From Coturnix japonica (lineage: Eukaryota; Chordata; Aves; Galliformes; Phasianidae): a DNA stretch of 64,000 bases. The DNA is taken from positions 71,269,378 through 71,333,377 of the forward strand of contig NC_029518.1 of the NCBI RefSeq assembly GCF_001577835.2, written 5' to 3'. The notes beneath the pieces are model-generated. The model saw only the letters and a program-made list of their open reading frames with translations. It made no database searches and had not been told where the DNA came from. The position numbers and the translations under genes were made by a program. Position 1 is the first letter of the stretch, and every line of letters starts with the position of its first letter. This document shows positions 40,411 to 51,469 of the stretch, piece by piece.

Positions 40411-40738
40411 AAGACCTCATGGCAGCCTGCAGCTCCTCACAGGGAGCAGAGGGGCAGGGCTGAGCTCTGCTCTGTGTGACAGCGACAGGGCCCAAGGGAA
40501 CTGCATGGAGCTGTCAGGAAAGGGGCAGCTGGGGGTGAGGGACAGGGTCTGCACCAGAGGGCGGTTGGCATGGAACAGTCTGCCCAGGACAATGGGCACA
40601 GCCCCAAGTTCTGGAGTTCAAGGAGAGTTTGGACAGTGCTCTCATGCGTAGGGTTGAATTTTGTGTGGTGCTGTGTGGAGCCAGGAGTCGGATCCAATTT
40701 CTGTTCATCAGCTGGATGAGAGGATATTCTAAACAGAA
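40411..40738 (+). mobile_element. CR1 LINE 3' end
   Basis: Contains GGCAGCCTGCAGCTCCTCAC, GTCTGCACCAGAGGGCGGTT and GGAGTTCAAGGAGAGTTTGG in the order of a CR1 3' UTR subfamily. The final tail is only roughly preserved. It is GC-richer than its surroundings. The minus-strand open frames here are antisense to it. Confidence 0.85.
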
Positions 40739-41239
40739 GCATTATGGAGACCTCACTGAATCAAAAAAAAAAAAACATCAGAGAGCAAAGACTGGGGAAT
40801 CTGGAAAGCGCTCACAAGTATTTATAGTGTCACTCAAGTGTATATGTGACACTCGCCTTTACACACTAAACACTTGTCTCTACATTTAGTTCAATTTACC
40901 TTAATACAACCATCCATGCAACTTTTAAAAGGTGTTCAGTAGCTTTGAATATGAAGGCCCTTAAAGTACTTTAAAAGCAGATCCTACAGAGATTTTCAAA
41001 GGGAGTGTCTTTAGAAAGCCTGGTCTGCTCAGCACCAACCTGCATAGCCATCAATACCAGCGCTAAGTGTACAGCAAGGTGAGGTACGAGACCCAGAGTT
41101 CCTCAAGGGCTTCACGTGGGTGCCTGACTCCCTTGTGCAGCATGTGGGAAAAAGTCAGGCACCAGAAAGTGGTTGGCAGGACTCAGACTCTTCATTCTCC
41201 TACATTCACATTATGTATGTTTATATACAAAATGAGGTG

Positions 41240-41648
41240 GATAGAGAGCTGGAGCACCTCTCCTACAAAGAAAAGCTGAGAGTTGGGCTTGTTTAACTTG
41301 GGAAAGAGAAGGCCCTGAGGAGACCTCATTGTAGTATTCCAATACTTGAAGGGAGTTTATAAGCCAGAGGGGGAAGTGCGATAGGATAAGAGGGAATGAC
41401 TTTAAACTAAAAGTGGGGACAATCAGGTTAAATGTTAAAAAGAAGTTCTTTTCTCAAGAGCAGTGAGATGCTGGGACAGGCTGCCTGGAGTTGTGGGTGC
41501 CCCATTCCTGGAGGTACTAAAGGCCAGGTTGGGTGGGCCCTGGACAGCCTGAACTGGTAGAGGAGAGCCTTACTCATGGCAGGAGGCTGGAACTGGGTCA
41601 CCTCTACAGTCCCTGCCAACCCGAGCCACATTCGGTGATTTTATGAAA
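41240..41648 (+). mobile_element. CR1 LINE 3' end, last coding codons plus 3' UTR
   Basis: Starts in the end of ORF2 (GAGCACCTCTCCTACAAAG, GAAAAGCTGAGAG) and runs through the 3' UTR (GGGACAGGCTGCCTGGAG, CCCCATTCCTGGAGGTACT) to a tail GTGATTTTATGAAA. The coding remnant is not open. Confidence 0.88.
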
Positions 41649-43171
41649 ACATCTGCATGATATTTGATGATGCCAATTTGACAAATGGATTCTTTATTAC
41701 ATAAATGCCCATGATTGCATGCAGATACCATATAATCACATGCAAAGGTACAGGCCATGCCACAGACAAAATTTACACCGGAACAAATGGAGTAGATAAG
41801 TAAGCAGTGGACTGATACTGAGACAGATCAGCCATATGGAAATAAAATCTAGGATAGATCAGCCAATTCCTTGTCAAGCTAAACACCCAACCCTATTAGG
41901 TGTCTCTGACAATATGAAAAAACAGTAACAGCAAACAGCTTAGATACACAGGTAACCAAGTCACCAGGTATGCTCCTGGGACAGCCCCATAAAGTTGCTC
42001 CATCCTATTAAAATTTCAGAGGTCTGCAATAGCTATCTAAGATAAAAAAGAAACATCCATTCTTTTGAATTTCCATATAGTCACAGTCTAAATATTTGCA
42101 TTAAAGGAAGCTGAAAGAACAAGATAGTTCACCTCCAGACCGCTGTTTTTACCCTTCATTTTGTTTCAGCAATGCTTTCCTTTAATAATTCCATCACACT
42201 CATAATATTCATGCTGTCAGTAAGACTGTCTCTGTATTTCATTACGTAAATACATATTTGAAGACTTTAAAATGCAGTTTGATCCAGTCATTAAGAAAAA
42301 TAAAAGTCCACCACTGTTAAATTTAGCATCTGCACCCATCTTGCAAGTCAATGCGGCGTATTTCAACAAAAAAAGCTATCAAATTATGTCCAAAATATAA
42401 AGCGATTAAAGCACAATCCCTTAAATTAGCCAATTGAATTTCTTTCTGAAGAAAATAATTGCACTATCTAGATGGAAGTTGCTCTTCCACTGTTGTGTCA
42501 TGCAAATTCACAGTACAATTATCAGTATGAGCGCTAAAGAAAATGACAGAAAGTATCTCAGTATCTACAAGGATTTACAATAATTAAATTAGCACAGTGA
42601 ACAAATATCATTTATGACTTATCTGGTATACATTTTGTTTTTTACTCAATTATCATTTTTAACTGTGAAATACAGCTTCAATTTGAGATATTCACAGCAG
42701 TATCTTGCACATGTAAAATTTCTAGAGTAGGGCAATATTCTAGAATCGTAGATAGATCCCTAACATTTTCATCACTCTACGCACTGAAACATTTGCTAAT
42801 TTATTTGGATGCTTTCATGCATAATTACTAGAAAACAAATGCGTTCTGTTGTTTTGTTATTCTGCCACCAGAAAGGAAAAGCTATCCAATGAATACTTTG
42901 AAAAATACAAGTAATTCCAAGTAGTAGATTACTGAAATACAAATAGCGCCTAGAGCATCATTTAAATTATTTTAATAGTTCCCTATTTCTAATTAGGATA
43001 AGATTGGGAATGAGAGCCTGATTTCAAGCTTTGCCTACACTACAGATGACTTCTGGCACAGCAAGATTTTCCACGGATGTGACAGTATGAAAATTGTTAA
43101 CACGGTTGAGAAAGCAAAATTCATTTTTAAAGATACATATACTGCACATCTGGATTTTTACTTTGAAAAGC

Positions 43172-43258
<87 letters not shown>

Positions 43259-43272
43259 TTCTTTCTTTCTAT

Positions 43273-43364
<92 letters not shown>

Positions 43365-46300
43365 TCCTCACTTTTTTTCCAAGCTGGGAGAGGAGTGCTG
43401 TTATGTTTATTGTACTGGTACAAGGCACCACTTTCCTGCTGCTGCTCGATTGACTCAAGAAGTCACTGTAACACTTCTGTATCAGCAAAGGACCCTCGGC
43501 TCCTGCGAGGTTTACATCTCTCCTCTGAGCATTTATGAAATATCTAATAAATGTCATACTCCCTAAGCAGACTGGCTCTCCCTCTGCCTTGGTGGGCTTT
43601 TGCTGTTTGCTTTCAAGTCAAGGGCTTTGCAACTAGTAAACAGCATGCTTACAAAAACAGAGCATTATGTAGTGGGCCTGATCTAGCTGTTATTAAATCA
43701 GCAGACACCAAATTGAATTCCACCGTCTATTATACCCCACAAAAAATGCACACTAGAAACACTTGCATTACAAATATTATAGGACGTGACTTTGCCTGAT
43801 AGCAAAATTTCTATTTATAGCAACAGGGGAAATTAAAGCCATATCCATAAAATATGACCTCAACATAAAATACAAAATCAGTCCGTGATTTTTCCTGGCA
43901 ATAGTACTGAGATTTTCGGTGCTGATAACTTTTTCCCTTATAAGCTTCTCCCTTCCACTTTCTCTTAGAAATATAAATGCCATTTGGAAGCTTGAAACTG
44001 AAATGCTTTTCTTACCAAATGCTATTTTTCATCATATGCTCAGAATGAATGGTTCTTCTTCAACATTCAGATGCTACAGTTCATATCAGGTTTTCACTCT
44101 GTCCACCTTGACAAAGGCTCTTTATCATGCTAAGATGTAAAGGGAAATGAAGATGCTAAACTACAGATACAGGTGCACTCAGAATGATTTCTCTACCTGT
44201 GCAGATTTATTATTCCCCTCTTAACGGATTTCTTGGGAAAACGAGGCAAAGAAGAAATTATGTAGATGCATAAAGTGCAGAGTATAACATGGGGAAAAAT
44301 GCAGGTAGAATAATGAGCTGGGATCTTAGTGCAGTTGTATTGTGAATATTTTGTCATGCCTGTCTTTAGCAACATCTCAGTCAACAACTGAACACGGGTC
44401 TGAGCAAGCTGCTTCACCAGACAGTGCGTCGCTGGGGAATACCACCAGTTCCTGAAAGGTAAATCACCCAGAACAAAAAGATTTAGAGTACTTACACACA
44501 GCTTCAAATTACTTTTTGCATGTCAAAAAATACTTGGAATATTTTGGCTTGCCGAGAGTAAAATACATCAGCTGAGCTAACATTGAGCTACCCCAGCTAA
44601 AGGAAGACTTAGGAAATTCTCTTGTTTAATTGGCAACAGTGCTTAGTGAAAATATTTAAACAACATGCATTAGAACTATTTCAGTCCCTCGCACTATTCC
44701 TCTGAGGAAGTTTTGGGCTCATTACAACCACAACTAGTTTTAAGAGGGCAGCTGACCCTTGGATAATCCCTCATTTTTGCTTCTTACTTGTGTTGCCTTC
44801 CCTGCAGATTTGCCCTCTGCTTTATGTTTTCCACGAAACATCAATGACAGCTGCAGCACGCAGAACTCTGGGGTTTTATGTATACAAAACACATTTTAGA
44901 GGCATTTAGTACTGCACGTGTTTTATTGAAGAATGTATGAATAAAACAGCCTGGCTAATTAAGCTGCTCTGGAAATAGTAATCAATCGATGTTTTAGGTG
45001 TCAAAGCAGAATAGGATTATAAAATGTGCTTCAGAAGAACCCTTAAATTGATGTTTTTTAAAATATATACTTTTAAACCAAGCTCTGAAGCACTTTGGGA
45101 GCTATTTTTTAAATGCCTTCCGAGTACCACCATACCTATTTTGTAATAGGAAGGGATAACAGATTTCAAGCACTGTTTATAGAAAGGGATTTAAGAACAA
45201 ATGCACTGTACAAAACACCAAAGCATTCACTGTCAGCCAAACACTGCAGGAGAACGTTATCCAACACAATATTGACACATGCTTACTGTTACATCCTAAT
45301 TAAATGTACATGTAAGCAAGCGGGAAAGAAATATTTTAAAGGAGCCATCACCAAGTCTCTAATAAAACTCTATTACAAAGACATTCTATGATACAAAAAT
45401 AATTATTATCTTTAGAATAAGAAGTGTGGTACAACAGTTACACTTGCTCACTATACAAACACTCAGTCTGGTGGTGACAGACTGTGATTCAAGTCATTGC
45501 CTAACCTTACATAGTTCCATAAATGCATGTTTATTACATTAACACACTATAAATAATAGGTTTCTACTGCAATTACTTGAAAGCATGTTACCAAAACCAG
45601 GACACTGCCCAAGAAATGGCTTGGTTGTACACATTTTATCCATAATATTACAGGAGCAAGGATGATGCTCCTCTCCTCTTGGTACTGTATAGATGAGTGT
45701 AAGCTGATAATCTCCAAAATACACGACACACAGCACAACTATTGTACACTCTACCTTGTTACATGGACTATTATATGAATGCTAAGTATGAACAGTTTGC
45801 ATAGTTGCACAGTAATAATTAACCACACTGGGATTTTTACACTATCCTTAAAATATGTGCAGCTAACATTCAGGCCAACAATTTAAGAATCCACACACTT
45901 AAGTTCAGATGTTGTTATTCAGGTATTGCTCATACATTTAAATTACAGCAGCACAAACAGGCTATCGCTAACTTAACATCAGTTGTCAGATACATCCATT
46001 TATCAAAATGTTAATTGTACTTAATATTCTTTATTACTTCTGAGTGCGAGTGTATAAAAGCACATTTAAAAAATAGCTGGTATTGAATAAAGCCCATTTA
46101 AAGCAATAGAAAATTAGCCTGAACCAACCTGTGCTACTTGCTCTGACAGTGTCTGAAGTTACAAGAGAGAGAAAAATGCATTTGAATGATACTGCTGCCC
46201 AGAACAGATTACATTTTTTTCTGATACCTTGAGGACTGTTTCATACTTATGAGCTCTTACCAAAAGGTGTATATCTACCTATGAGGAAACCTGTCACTTT

Positions 46301-47239
46301 TGAAAACGAAGGAAATTAGCTGCTAACTCGTAATATTTTAGAGATGCTTGAGAGCTTCCAGTAACAGTGACCATGAGAAAAGCTCCACCACTGTACTGAA
46401 AGGTACCGACTTACGTTACACTTTCACACTCGGTGTACATTTTTTATCAAGAACCTATGAATGTATTAGAAAAAGTGCATTAATTATCAGCTGCGTTTGA
46501 AAGGTTCTTGTTAACCTTTTGATAAGCCACCAGAATTACTTATTAGATGATGCATTTTTCAAGTTTTCCTTTGCATGCTTCGTATATTTACATGACAATG
46601 CATTCCCAAGCAAGTAATAAGCACGAGAAATAATACAATTTTTGAATGTACCTGCTAGAAGTTTTAAGATAAACGTAAGTTCCATCAAGTAACTCAATGT
46701 AATCACTAAAGGACTGCATTGAGAGTTTGAAATGAAACAGTAAGCACTTAATTTACTGAGTGCTGCATTGATTTACAAGTCTGAAGCTCACCGACTACAC
46801 GACTGAGCTGCATCCAATTTCAATCAGAATCTACAAGTATGTCTTTTATAAAAGAAAAAACCAATTCCATTCAGGTACAATTTCCTTCTGTTTACCAACT
46901 CCACATTTTAATCTGAATGTTGTTCAATATGGTAGAGAAGAACTAATGTGAATTCAGCTCGTACCTTCCCAGCTAGACAGACCCTCGCATCCGTCCTGAC
47001 GTTTTGCACTTGCCTCAAGAGAGCAAAGCAGGGCTTTTGTGCCAAGTGGAACCACTCTCATTGTAATCAGTGTAATTCTTCAAGCGTACATCACAAAACC
47101 ATCATCAACATTTATGTCTCGAAGCTACACACATACAAAATTTTATTCAGAGTACTACTGAAGGGCTATCACTCCAGAGCCCATAAAGTTATTCTTAGAT
47201 GTCCATACATTTCTCATTAAACAGGAAACTTCCACACAA
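41649..47239. other. Transposon-poor AT-rich DNA downstream of TPBG
   Basis: About 5.6 kb with no recognised CR1, mariner or LTR sequence; only the (CTTT)n array interrupts it. It carries scattered transcription-factor-like words, such as the octamer ATGCAAAT at 42500-42507, TAATTA at 44956-44961 and TAATCAATCGAT at 44979-44990. Such words also occur by chance in AT-rich DNA. Absence of repeats is compatible with conserved regulatory DNA or with a long alternative 3' UTR of TPBG. That is inference. Confidence 0.45.
43172..43366. repeat. (CTTT)n microsatellite, about 195 bp
   Basis: Nearly pure tetranucleotide CTTT array, close to 49 units, with a short interrupted stretch near 43258-43274. 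On the minus strand it is (GAAA)n, a polypurine tract in the transcribed strand sense of TPBG. The long open frames of Phe-Leu-Ser or Lys-Glu-Arg over it are artefacts. Probably length-polymorphic. Confidence 0.99.
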
Positions 47240-47254
47240 GTTCTTGCAAGACTG

Positions 47255-47260
47255 TTTATT
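47255..47260 (-). terminator. Candidate polyadenylation signal of TPBG
   Basis: Canonical AATAAA on the minus strand, the first one after the TPBG stop codon, with a GT-rich downstream element. It would give a 3' UTR of about 0.7 kb. Confidence 0.55.
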
Positions 47261-47617
47261 GAATTCAACAGTTCAAATGGAGTTTAGCTGCAGTTTATAT
47301 AGAAAAAAAAACCAAAAAACAACAACCCACTTTCAGGCAAACTGCAATCAAAAATTACAGTATAAAATAGTGAGTCACTGAGACTGTAAGTGTCCTAACA
47401 GGTTAAACTATGAAGAATTTGTGCATGCTCACTGTTTGTTCTCCTTCTTTGTAACAGAGGACTTGATAAAAAGGAGTTTCTTTGTATTCCTAAATCCCAA
47501 GTTCAGTCTATGAAATGGAAACATTGTCATCACAATTCACATACAGGAGATTTAAAACTGGCACAGAGGATCTAATGTTTTTCCCAAAAAGTTGAGGCAG
47601 ATTTTGTTGAATGATAA

Positions 47618-47641
47618 TTGTGTGTGTGTGTGTATATATGT
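47618..47641. repeat. (TG)n(TA)n microsatellite in the TPBG 3' UTR
   Basis: About eight TG units followed by TATATATG. It would be transcribed as CA/TA in the predicted TPBG 3' UTR. Confidence 0.9.
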
Positions 47642-47959
47642 ATCTGTTATAAACTCTGGTGGCTTTGTAGCACAGTATCCTTTTCTCTTTTGAGATCCTG
47701 AAAAAATTTCCCCCCACGAGAACTTGTAAGGAAGAGGAGAAGTAGCAGCTTGTTTCTTGCATACAGTGCAACACCATGCGCAGCTGCCCGGTGTCTCAGA
47801 ACAAAGGGAGGATGGCAATGAGCAACGCAAAGAGGCATATCCCCTTCATGCTGCGAGCACGTCCGAGATTTCTCTGGGGAGAGGGAAGCGAGCACGAGGG
47901 CGAAGCATCAGTCTATATGTCATGCATAGCTATGGTGCACGGCCACTGCCGCGGCGCTG

Positions 47960-49099
47960 TCAGACGTCCGAGTTGGAGCTGAGGTTTGTTAACCTGGGGT
48001 CGGCGTTGATCTCATACCTGTAGTGATATCCCTCCATGTGATCCCTGCAGGCATCTCTGATGTTGTGCATCCACTTTTTGATTCCTTTTCGGTTCAAGTA
48101 CAAAACAAGGAGGAAAATTGCCCCGATGAGAGCCAAGACTATCCCTAAGAAGACGTAGGAAGTCTGTAGCTGGGAGGGCACGTCCACAGGTGTGGAGCAG
48201 TTGAGCTCTGACGTGTTGAGCTTCAGCAGGGCTCTGCCCGCCATCTTCTCGGGGAAGGCGCAGCTCAGGGCCTCCTTGCCCTCCACCTGGTCGCTCTCCT
48301 TCAGCCAGGCCACCATGTCCTCGATGGCACAGTCGCACACCCAGGTGTTACGGCTGAGGCTGATGCGCCGCAGGGCGGGCAGCCCCCGCCACTGGGCCAG
48401 GGTGCCGTTCCGCAGCACGCCCAGCGAGTTGTCGCTGAGGTTGAGGCTCTGCAGACGAACCAGCCCTTGGAAGGAGACGTTCCGCAGCCCCACCAGCGAG
48501 TTGTTACTGAGGTCTAGGTGCCGCAGGGCGGGCAGCGCGCCCAGCATGCCGGCGGGCAGCAGCAGCAGCCCGTTGTCGGCCAGCTCCAGGCGGGTGAGGT
48601 TGCGTAGTGCCCCCGCCTGCAGGAGGGCGGCCAGGCCAAGGAGCGCGCCCTGCTCCCGCAGTGCCCCGCGCAGAGCCAGCTCCTCCAGCGGGGCGGCCCG
48701 CCCGAAGGCCAGCGGGCTGAGCTCCGACAGCGGGTTGCCGCCGAGGTCCAGCTGCCGCAGGGCGGGCAGGGCGGCCAGGGCGCCGGCCTCCACGGCCCGC
48801 AGGTGGTTGCCGCTGAGGTTGAGGCTTCCCAGCTCGGCCAGGCGAGGGGCGGACAGCGCTCCGGCGGGCAGGCGGCCCAGGCGGTTGCCGGTGATGAAGA
48901 GGTTGCGCACGTAGGGCGGCAGGTCGGGCGGCACCTCCGTCAGGTTCTTGTTCACGCACTTCACCGTCTTGGCCGCCTCCGAACACTCGCAGGGGGCCGG
49001 GCAGGCGGCGGGCGGCTGCGCCGAGCCGCAGCCCAGCAGGGCGTGCAACAGCAGCCCCAGGCACAGCGCGCCGCGCCGCTCGGCCTCGCGCCCCGGCAT
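47960..49099 (-). CDS. TPBG: Trophoblast glycoprotein (5T4 antigen / WAIF1), complete single-exon coding region
   Basis: Encodes 379 residues of a type I membrane leucine-rich-repeat glycoprotein; in other vertebrates it acts at the plasma membrane, dampens LRP6-dependent Wnt signalling and affects cell migration. Seen: signal peptide about 1-27 (ALCLGLLLHALLGCG core); N-terminal LRR cap with C33, C37, C39, C48; about seven to eight LRRs between 62 and 250 (for example LRHLDLSNNSL near 192), the one at 137-163 being degenerate; C-terminal cap with C255, C257, C280, C301; about nine N-glycosylation sequons (N52, N94, N167, N199, N207, N220, N231, N295, N300); membrane segment about 313-336; short basic cytoplasmic tail ending SDV, a class I PDZ ligand. 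The tail is essentially that of mammalian TPBG. The human protein is about 420 residues, so this one is shorter, mainly in the ectodomain. I chose the ATG at 49099 because a signal peptide follows directly and -3 is G. The frame stays open further upstream but that stretch looks like UTR. Confidence 0.97.
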   Translation of the reverse strand: MPGREAERRGALCLGLLLHALLGCGSAQPPAACPAPCECSEAAKTVKCVNKNLTEVPPDLPPYVRNLFITGNRLGRLPAGALSAPRLAELGSLNLSGNHLRAVEAGALAALPALRQLDLGGNPLSELSPLAFGRAAPLEELALRGALREQGALLGLAALLQAGALRNLTRLELADNGLLLLPAGMLGALPALRHLDLSNNSLVGLRNVSFQGLVRLQSLNLSDNSLGVLRNGTLAQWRGLPALRRISLSRNTWVCDCAIEDMVAWLKESDQVEGKEALSCAFPEKMAGRALLKLNTSELNCSTPVDVPSQLQTSYVFLGIVLALIGAIFLLVLYLNRKGIKKWMHNIRDACRDHMEGYHYRYEINADPRLTNLSSNSDV

Positions 49100-49835
49100 C
49101 GCGCCCGCCCCGCGGGCAGGCGGCGGCTCGGCCCGGGACCAAACTTTCCCCGCTTCCCGCAGGGAGAGCCGCGGAGCGGGGGCAAAGCGAGACGGCAGCG
49201 CGACTCCGCGCCTCGCCCCCCGCCCCGCCACACGTGGCCCCGCCGACAAGAGTTTCCTTCCCGGTCGCGGAGCGCGGAGCACAAAGAGGAGCGAGAGGCT
49301 CGAGCCGCCCGCCGCCTCCCCTCCCGGGCCGCCCGCTCTGCTCCGCTTGGTGCCGCCCGCGGAGCCGTCCCGCGGCCCCGTCCCGCAGCTCCGCCGCTCA
49401 CCTCCTGCCGCCGCTCCCGCCCCGCGCCCGGAGCCAACTCCGCGCCGCCGCCGCGAACTCCGCGCCCACCTCCCCGCGCCTGGCCCTGCCTCCGCTGCCA
49501 GGAGAAACCAACCGCCGCCACGCCCGGGGGGAGCCGAGCCCGCTCCCGGCCGTCCCGCAGCCGCCCGCGTCCCGCCCGCCGTGCCCGCGCCCCGCTCCGC
49601 GCCGCCTCTGCGGGACGGCCGTGCCCGGGAGCCCGGCGGGAGGGCGGAGCAGCCCGGCGCTGCGCAGCTCCGATCCCCCCGGGTGCGTTGGTGCGGCCGG
49701 AGCTTTACCTTGGGCTGCTCCGTGCGGGGCTGCCTCGGCTCTGTCGTCGACGGGGCGGCTCGGCTCGGCTCCCGTCCGCCCTCCGAGGGGAGATCCGACG
49801 GCAAAGCTCCCCGGCAGAGCCTTCCCGTCATCTGA
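49100..49835 (-). promoter_or_regulatory. TPBG: TPBG CpG-island promoter and 5' UTR, with candidate splice sites
   Basis: Very GC- and CpG-rich DNA lies immediately upstream of the TPBG start codon and gives way abruptly to AT-rich sequence near 49835. The island also continues into the CDS. Mammalian TPBG has a non-coding first exon and an intron in the 5' UTR. On the minus strand there are matching signals: a good donor CAAG|GTAAAG (GT at 49708-49707), another AG|GTGAGC near 49401, and a pyrimidine-rich acceptor ending TGGCAG at about 49495. Which of these are used is inference. No clear TATA box is seen, as expected for a CpG-island promoter. The in-frame open stretch here (244 codons above the chosen ATG) is rich in Arg, Gly, Ala and Pro, as GC-rich DNA gives by chance. 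Confidence 0.75.
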
Positions 49836-50125
49836 CCATTTTATTTCATTTTATTTTTTTAATTGTTTTCAGTGATTTGCCCTGCTGAAGGCATTGCTCA
49901 CAGCACCGAGCAGAGTGAGGAGGGGGAAGCTCGGCATCTCTCTCAGCCCCATCCCGTCGAAGCAAAGTATCCCACAGTATCTCCTAAACAAAACGACAAT
50001 AAACCTTCCAGGACCTCTCGAGATCCTAAAACCCGCAAACAGGAGCAGCACCTCGACGGCTTCGTTCTGAGGTTTAAACTTCGCCGTGGAGAGGAAAAAA
50101 CTTAAATGTCCACTTTCGTAGATAG

Positions 50126-50426
50126 CTCCGAAAGTAATGCCTCCCATTTATTAACATGGAAACTACAACAGATACGAAAATCATAGCGACACGTTTTGAT
50201 AGAGCAAATTCTCTGCTACAAAACACTATGTTTCAATACAGTCACCTTCAATAGCCGTGCATTTCCACCAGTGATGAACAAGAGCTTGCATTCCGCACTC
50301 GTAAACATCTGCACTAGTGGAGGTGACCCACTGTCACCTAAAACACACCACAAGCTGCCTCATTGTGCTCACATTCACTGTTTGGCCTCCGGAAATAATC
50401 AGTAAGTGTTGATCTGTGGTACAGCA
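50126..50426 (-). mobile_element. Galluhop-like mariner, internally deleted, upstream of TPBG
   Basis: Begins beside a TA with the terminal repeat CTCCGAAAGTAATGCCTCC and continues with sequence I recognise as the reverse complement of the 3' half of the chicken mariner Galluhop (for example the stretch around GAGCAAATTCTC and GGTGACCCACTG). It matches the reverse complement of the copy at 16576-17071 along its length, but breaks off near 50426 without a second terminal repeat. A CR1 3' end starts about 25 bases later. No intact transposase remains. It lies about 0.3 kb upstream of the edge of the TPBG CpG island. Confidence 0.85.
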
Positions 50427-50451
50427 ACAAATGCAAATAAATTGCCTGCTT

Positions 50452-50520
50452 TGGCAGGGGGGTTGGACTCGATTATCTCTAGAGGTCCCTTCCAACCCCT
50501 ACAATTCTGTGATTCTGTGA
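50452..50520 (+). mobile_element. CR1 LINE terminal segment
   Basis: Closely matches the CR1 3' terminus: GGCAGGGGGGTTGGACTCGA, then AGAGGTCCCTTCCAACCCC and the tail ATTCTGTGATTCTGTGA. It lies about 25 bases from the broken end of the mariner at 50126-50426. Its well-preserved sequence suggests a relatively young insertion. Confidence 0.92.
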
Positions 50521-50662
50521 AATATTGGCAGGAAGGTTCAGCCTCTGCAGCCATACCACCAGCATCTGCCTCTGACGCTGTGGGCCAACTTAGTAAAATA
50601 GGAACTTGCTGAGTGATTCAGGCTGTGTGAATGCTGTACTGTGGGGGAGTAATTTACTTTGT

Positions 50663-51062
50663 GCAGGGCTGCCCCCCACCAGATGAGGCTGGCCATGACC
50701 CAGTCCAACCTAGTGTTGCATGCCTCCAGGGATGGGGCATCCACAACTTCTCCAGGCAGCCTATGCCAGTGCTGCACTACCCTCTGAGTGAAGAAGTTCT
50801 TCCTAACATCTAACTTTAGCTTCCCCTCTTTTTTGTCTTATCACTATCAGACTGCATAAAAAGTCCATCTTCCTCCTGCTTGTAAGCTCCCTTCAGGTAC
50901 TACAAGGCCACAGTGAGGTCTCCCTGGAACTTGCCCTTCTCCAAGCTAAACAAACCCAATTCCTCCAGCCTTTCTTCATAGTTCTTCAGCCCTCTGACCA
51001 TCGTTGTTTCCTCTGGACCCACTCTACGTTGTTCCTGTGATGGGGGCTCCAGGCCTGGATGG
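50663..51062 (-). mobile_element. CR1 LINE 3' region
   Basis: Minus-strand reading gives the end of ORF2 and the 3' UTR: GGCTGAAGAACTATGAAG, AACTTCTTCACTCAGAGGG and GGATGCCCCATCCCTGGAGG. The last tail repeats are missing at the 50663 side. Confidence 0.9.
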
Positions 51063-51330
51063 CTGTTGTAAGATAATGCTTAGAAAAGGATGTAGGTGAA
51101 GGTAGCCCACATTTTGTAAATGAAAGACATGCTTTCCAAGTCTATTAGAATTCTTTGGAAGTCTTGAAGAAGGAAATAAAGTTGGCCTGTTAGACAACAG
51201 TGAAGTTCAGTGATCAGTAAGAAGGAGCTTCCAAAAGAAGGTAGGCTTACAAAATAGGTAACTGAAAATTCTAACAAAAAAATCTGAGACCAAGCCTAGA
51301 AAACATACTGAATGGACCCACATCTGTATT

Positions 51331-51352
51331 TTGTTTGTTTGTTTGTTTGTTA
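51331..51352. repeat. (TTTG)n microsatellite
   Basis: About five units of TTTG. Confidence 0.85.
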
Positions 51353-51453
51353 AAATGTTAAGATACAATGTTAATTTTAATAGAATTAAGAATAAAGATA
51401 CTGATTTTAATATGCTGACCAAAATTGTCCTCTTAACACTTAGTGACTGTCTA

Positions 51454-51469
51454 TACACACACACACATC
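51454..51469. repeat. (AC)n microsatellite
   Basis: About seven AC units. Confidence 0.8.

Larger units (their letters stand above)
47240..47959 (-). other. TPBG: TPBG 3' UTR (predicted)
   Basis: This AT-rich stretch follows the TPBG stop codon. The first AATAAA on the minus strand after the stop is at 47260-47255, and a GT-rich stretch (CTTGTGTGG) follows about 20 bases later, which is the usual arrangement for cleavage near 47240. A further AATAAA at 47147-47142 could give a slightly longer message. A short TG/TA microsatellite lies inside at about 47621-47640. The end is predicted, not observed. Confidence 0.6.

Noticed and set aside
43024-43566. Long open frames on both strands (159-177 codons) over the (CTTT)n array
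   Set aside because: A tetranucleotide repeat without stop words stays open in several frames; the Phe-Leu-Ser and Lys-Glu-Arg periodic peptides are artefacts.
48192-49888. Plus-strand and other-frame open frames of 186-361 codons over TPBG
   Set aside because: They are shadows of the GC-rich TPBG exon and CpG island, rich in Arg, Ala, Gly and Pro, with no domain.
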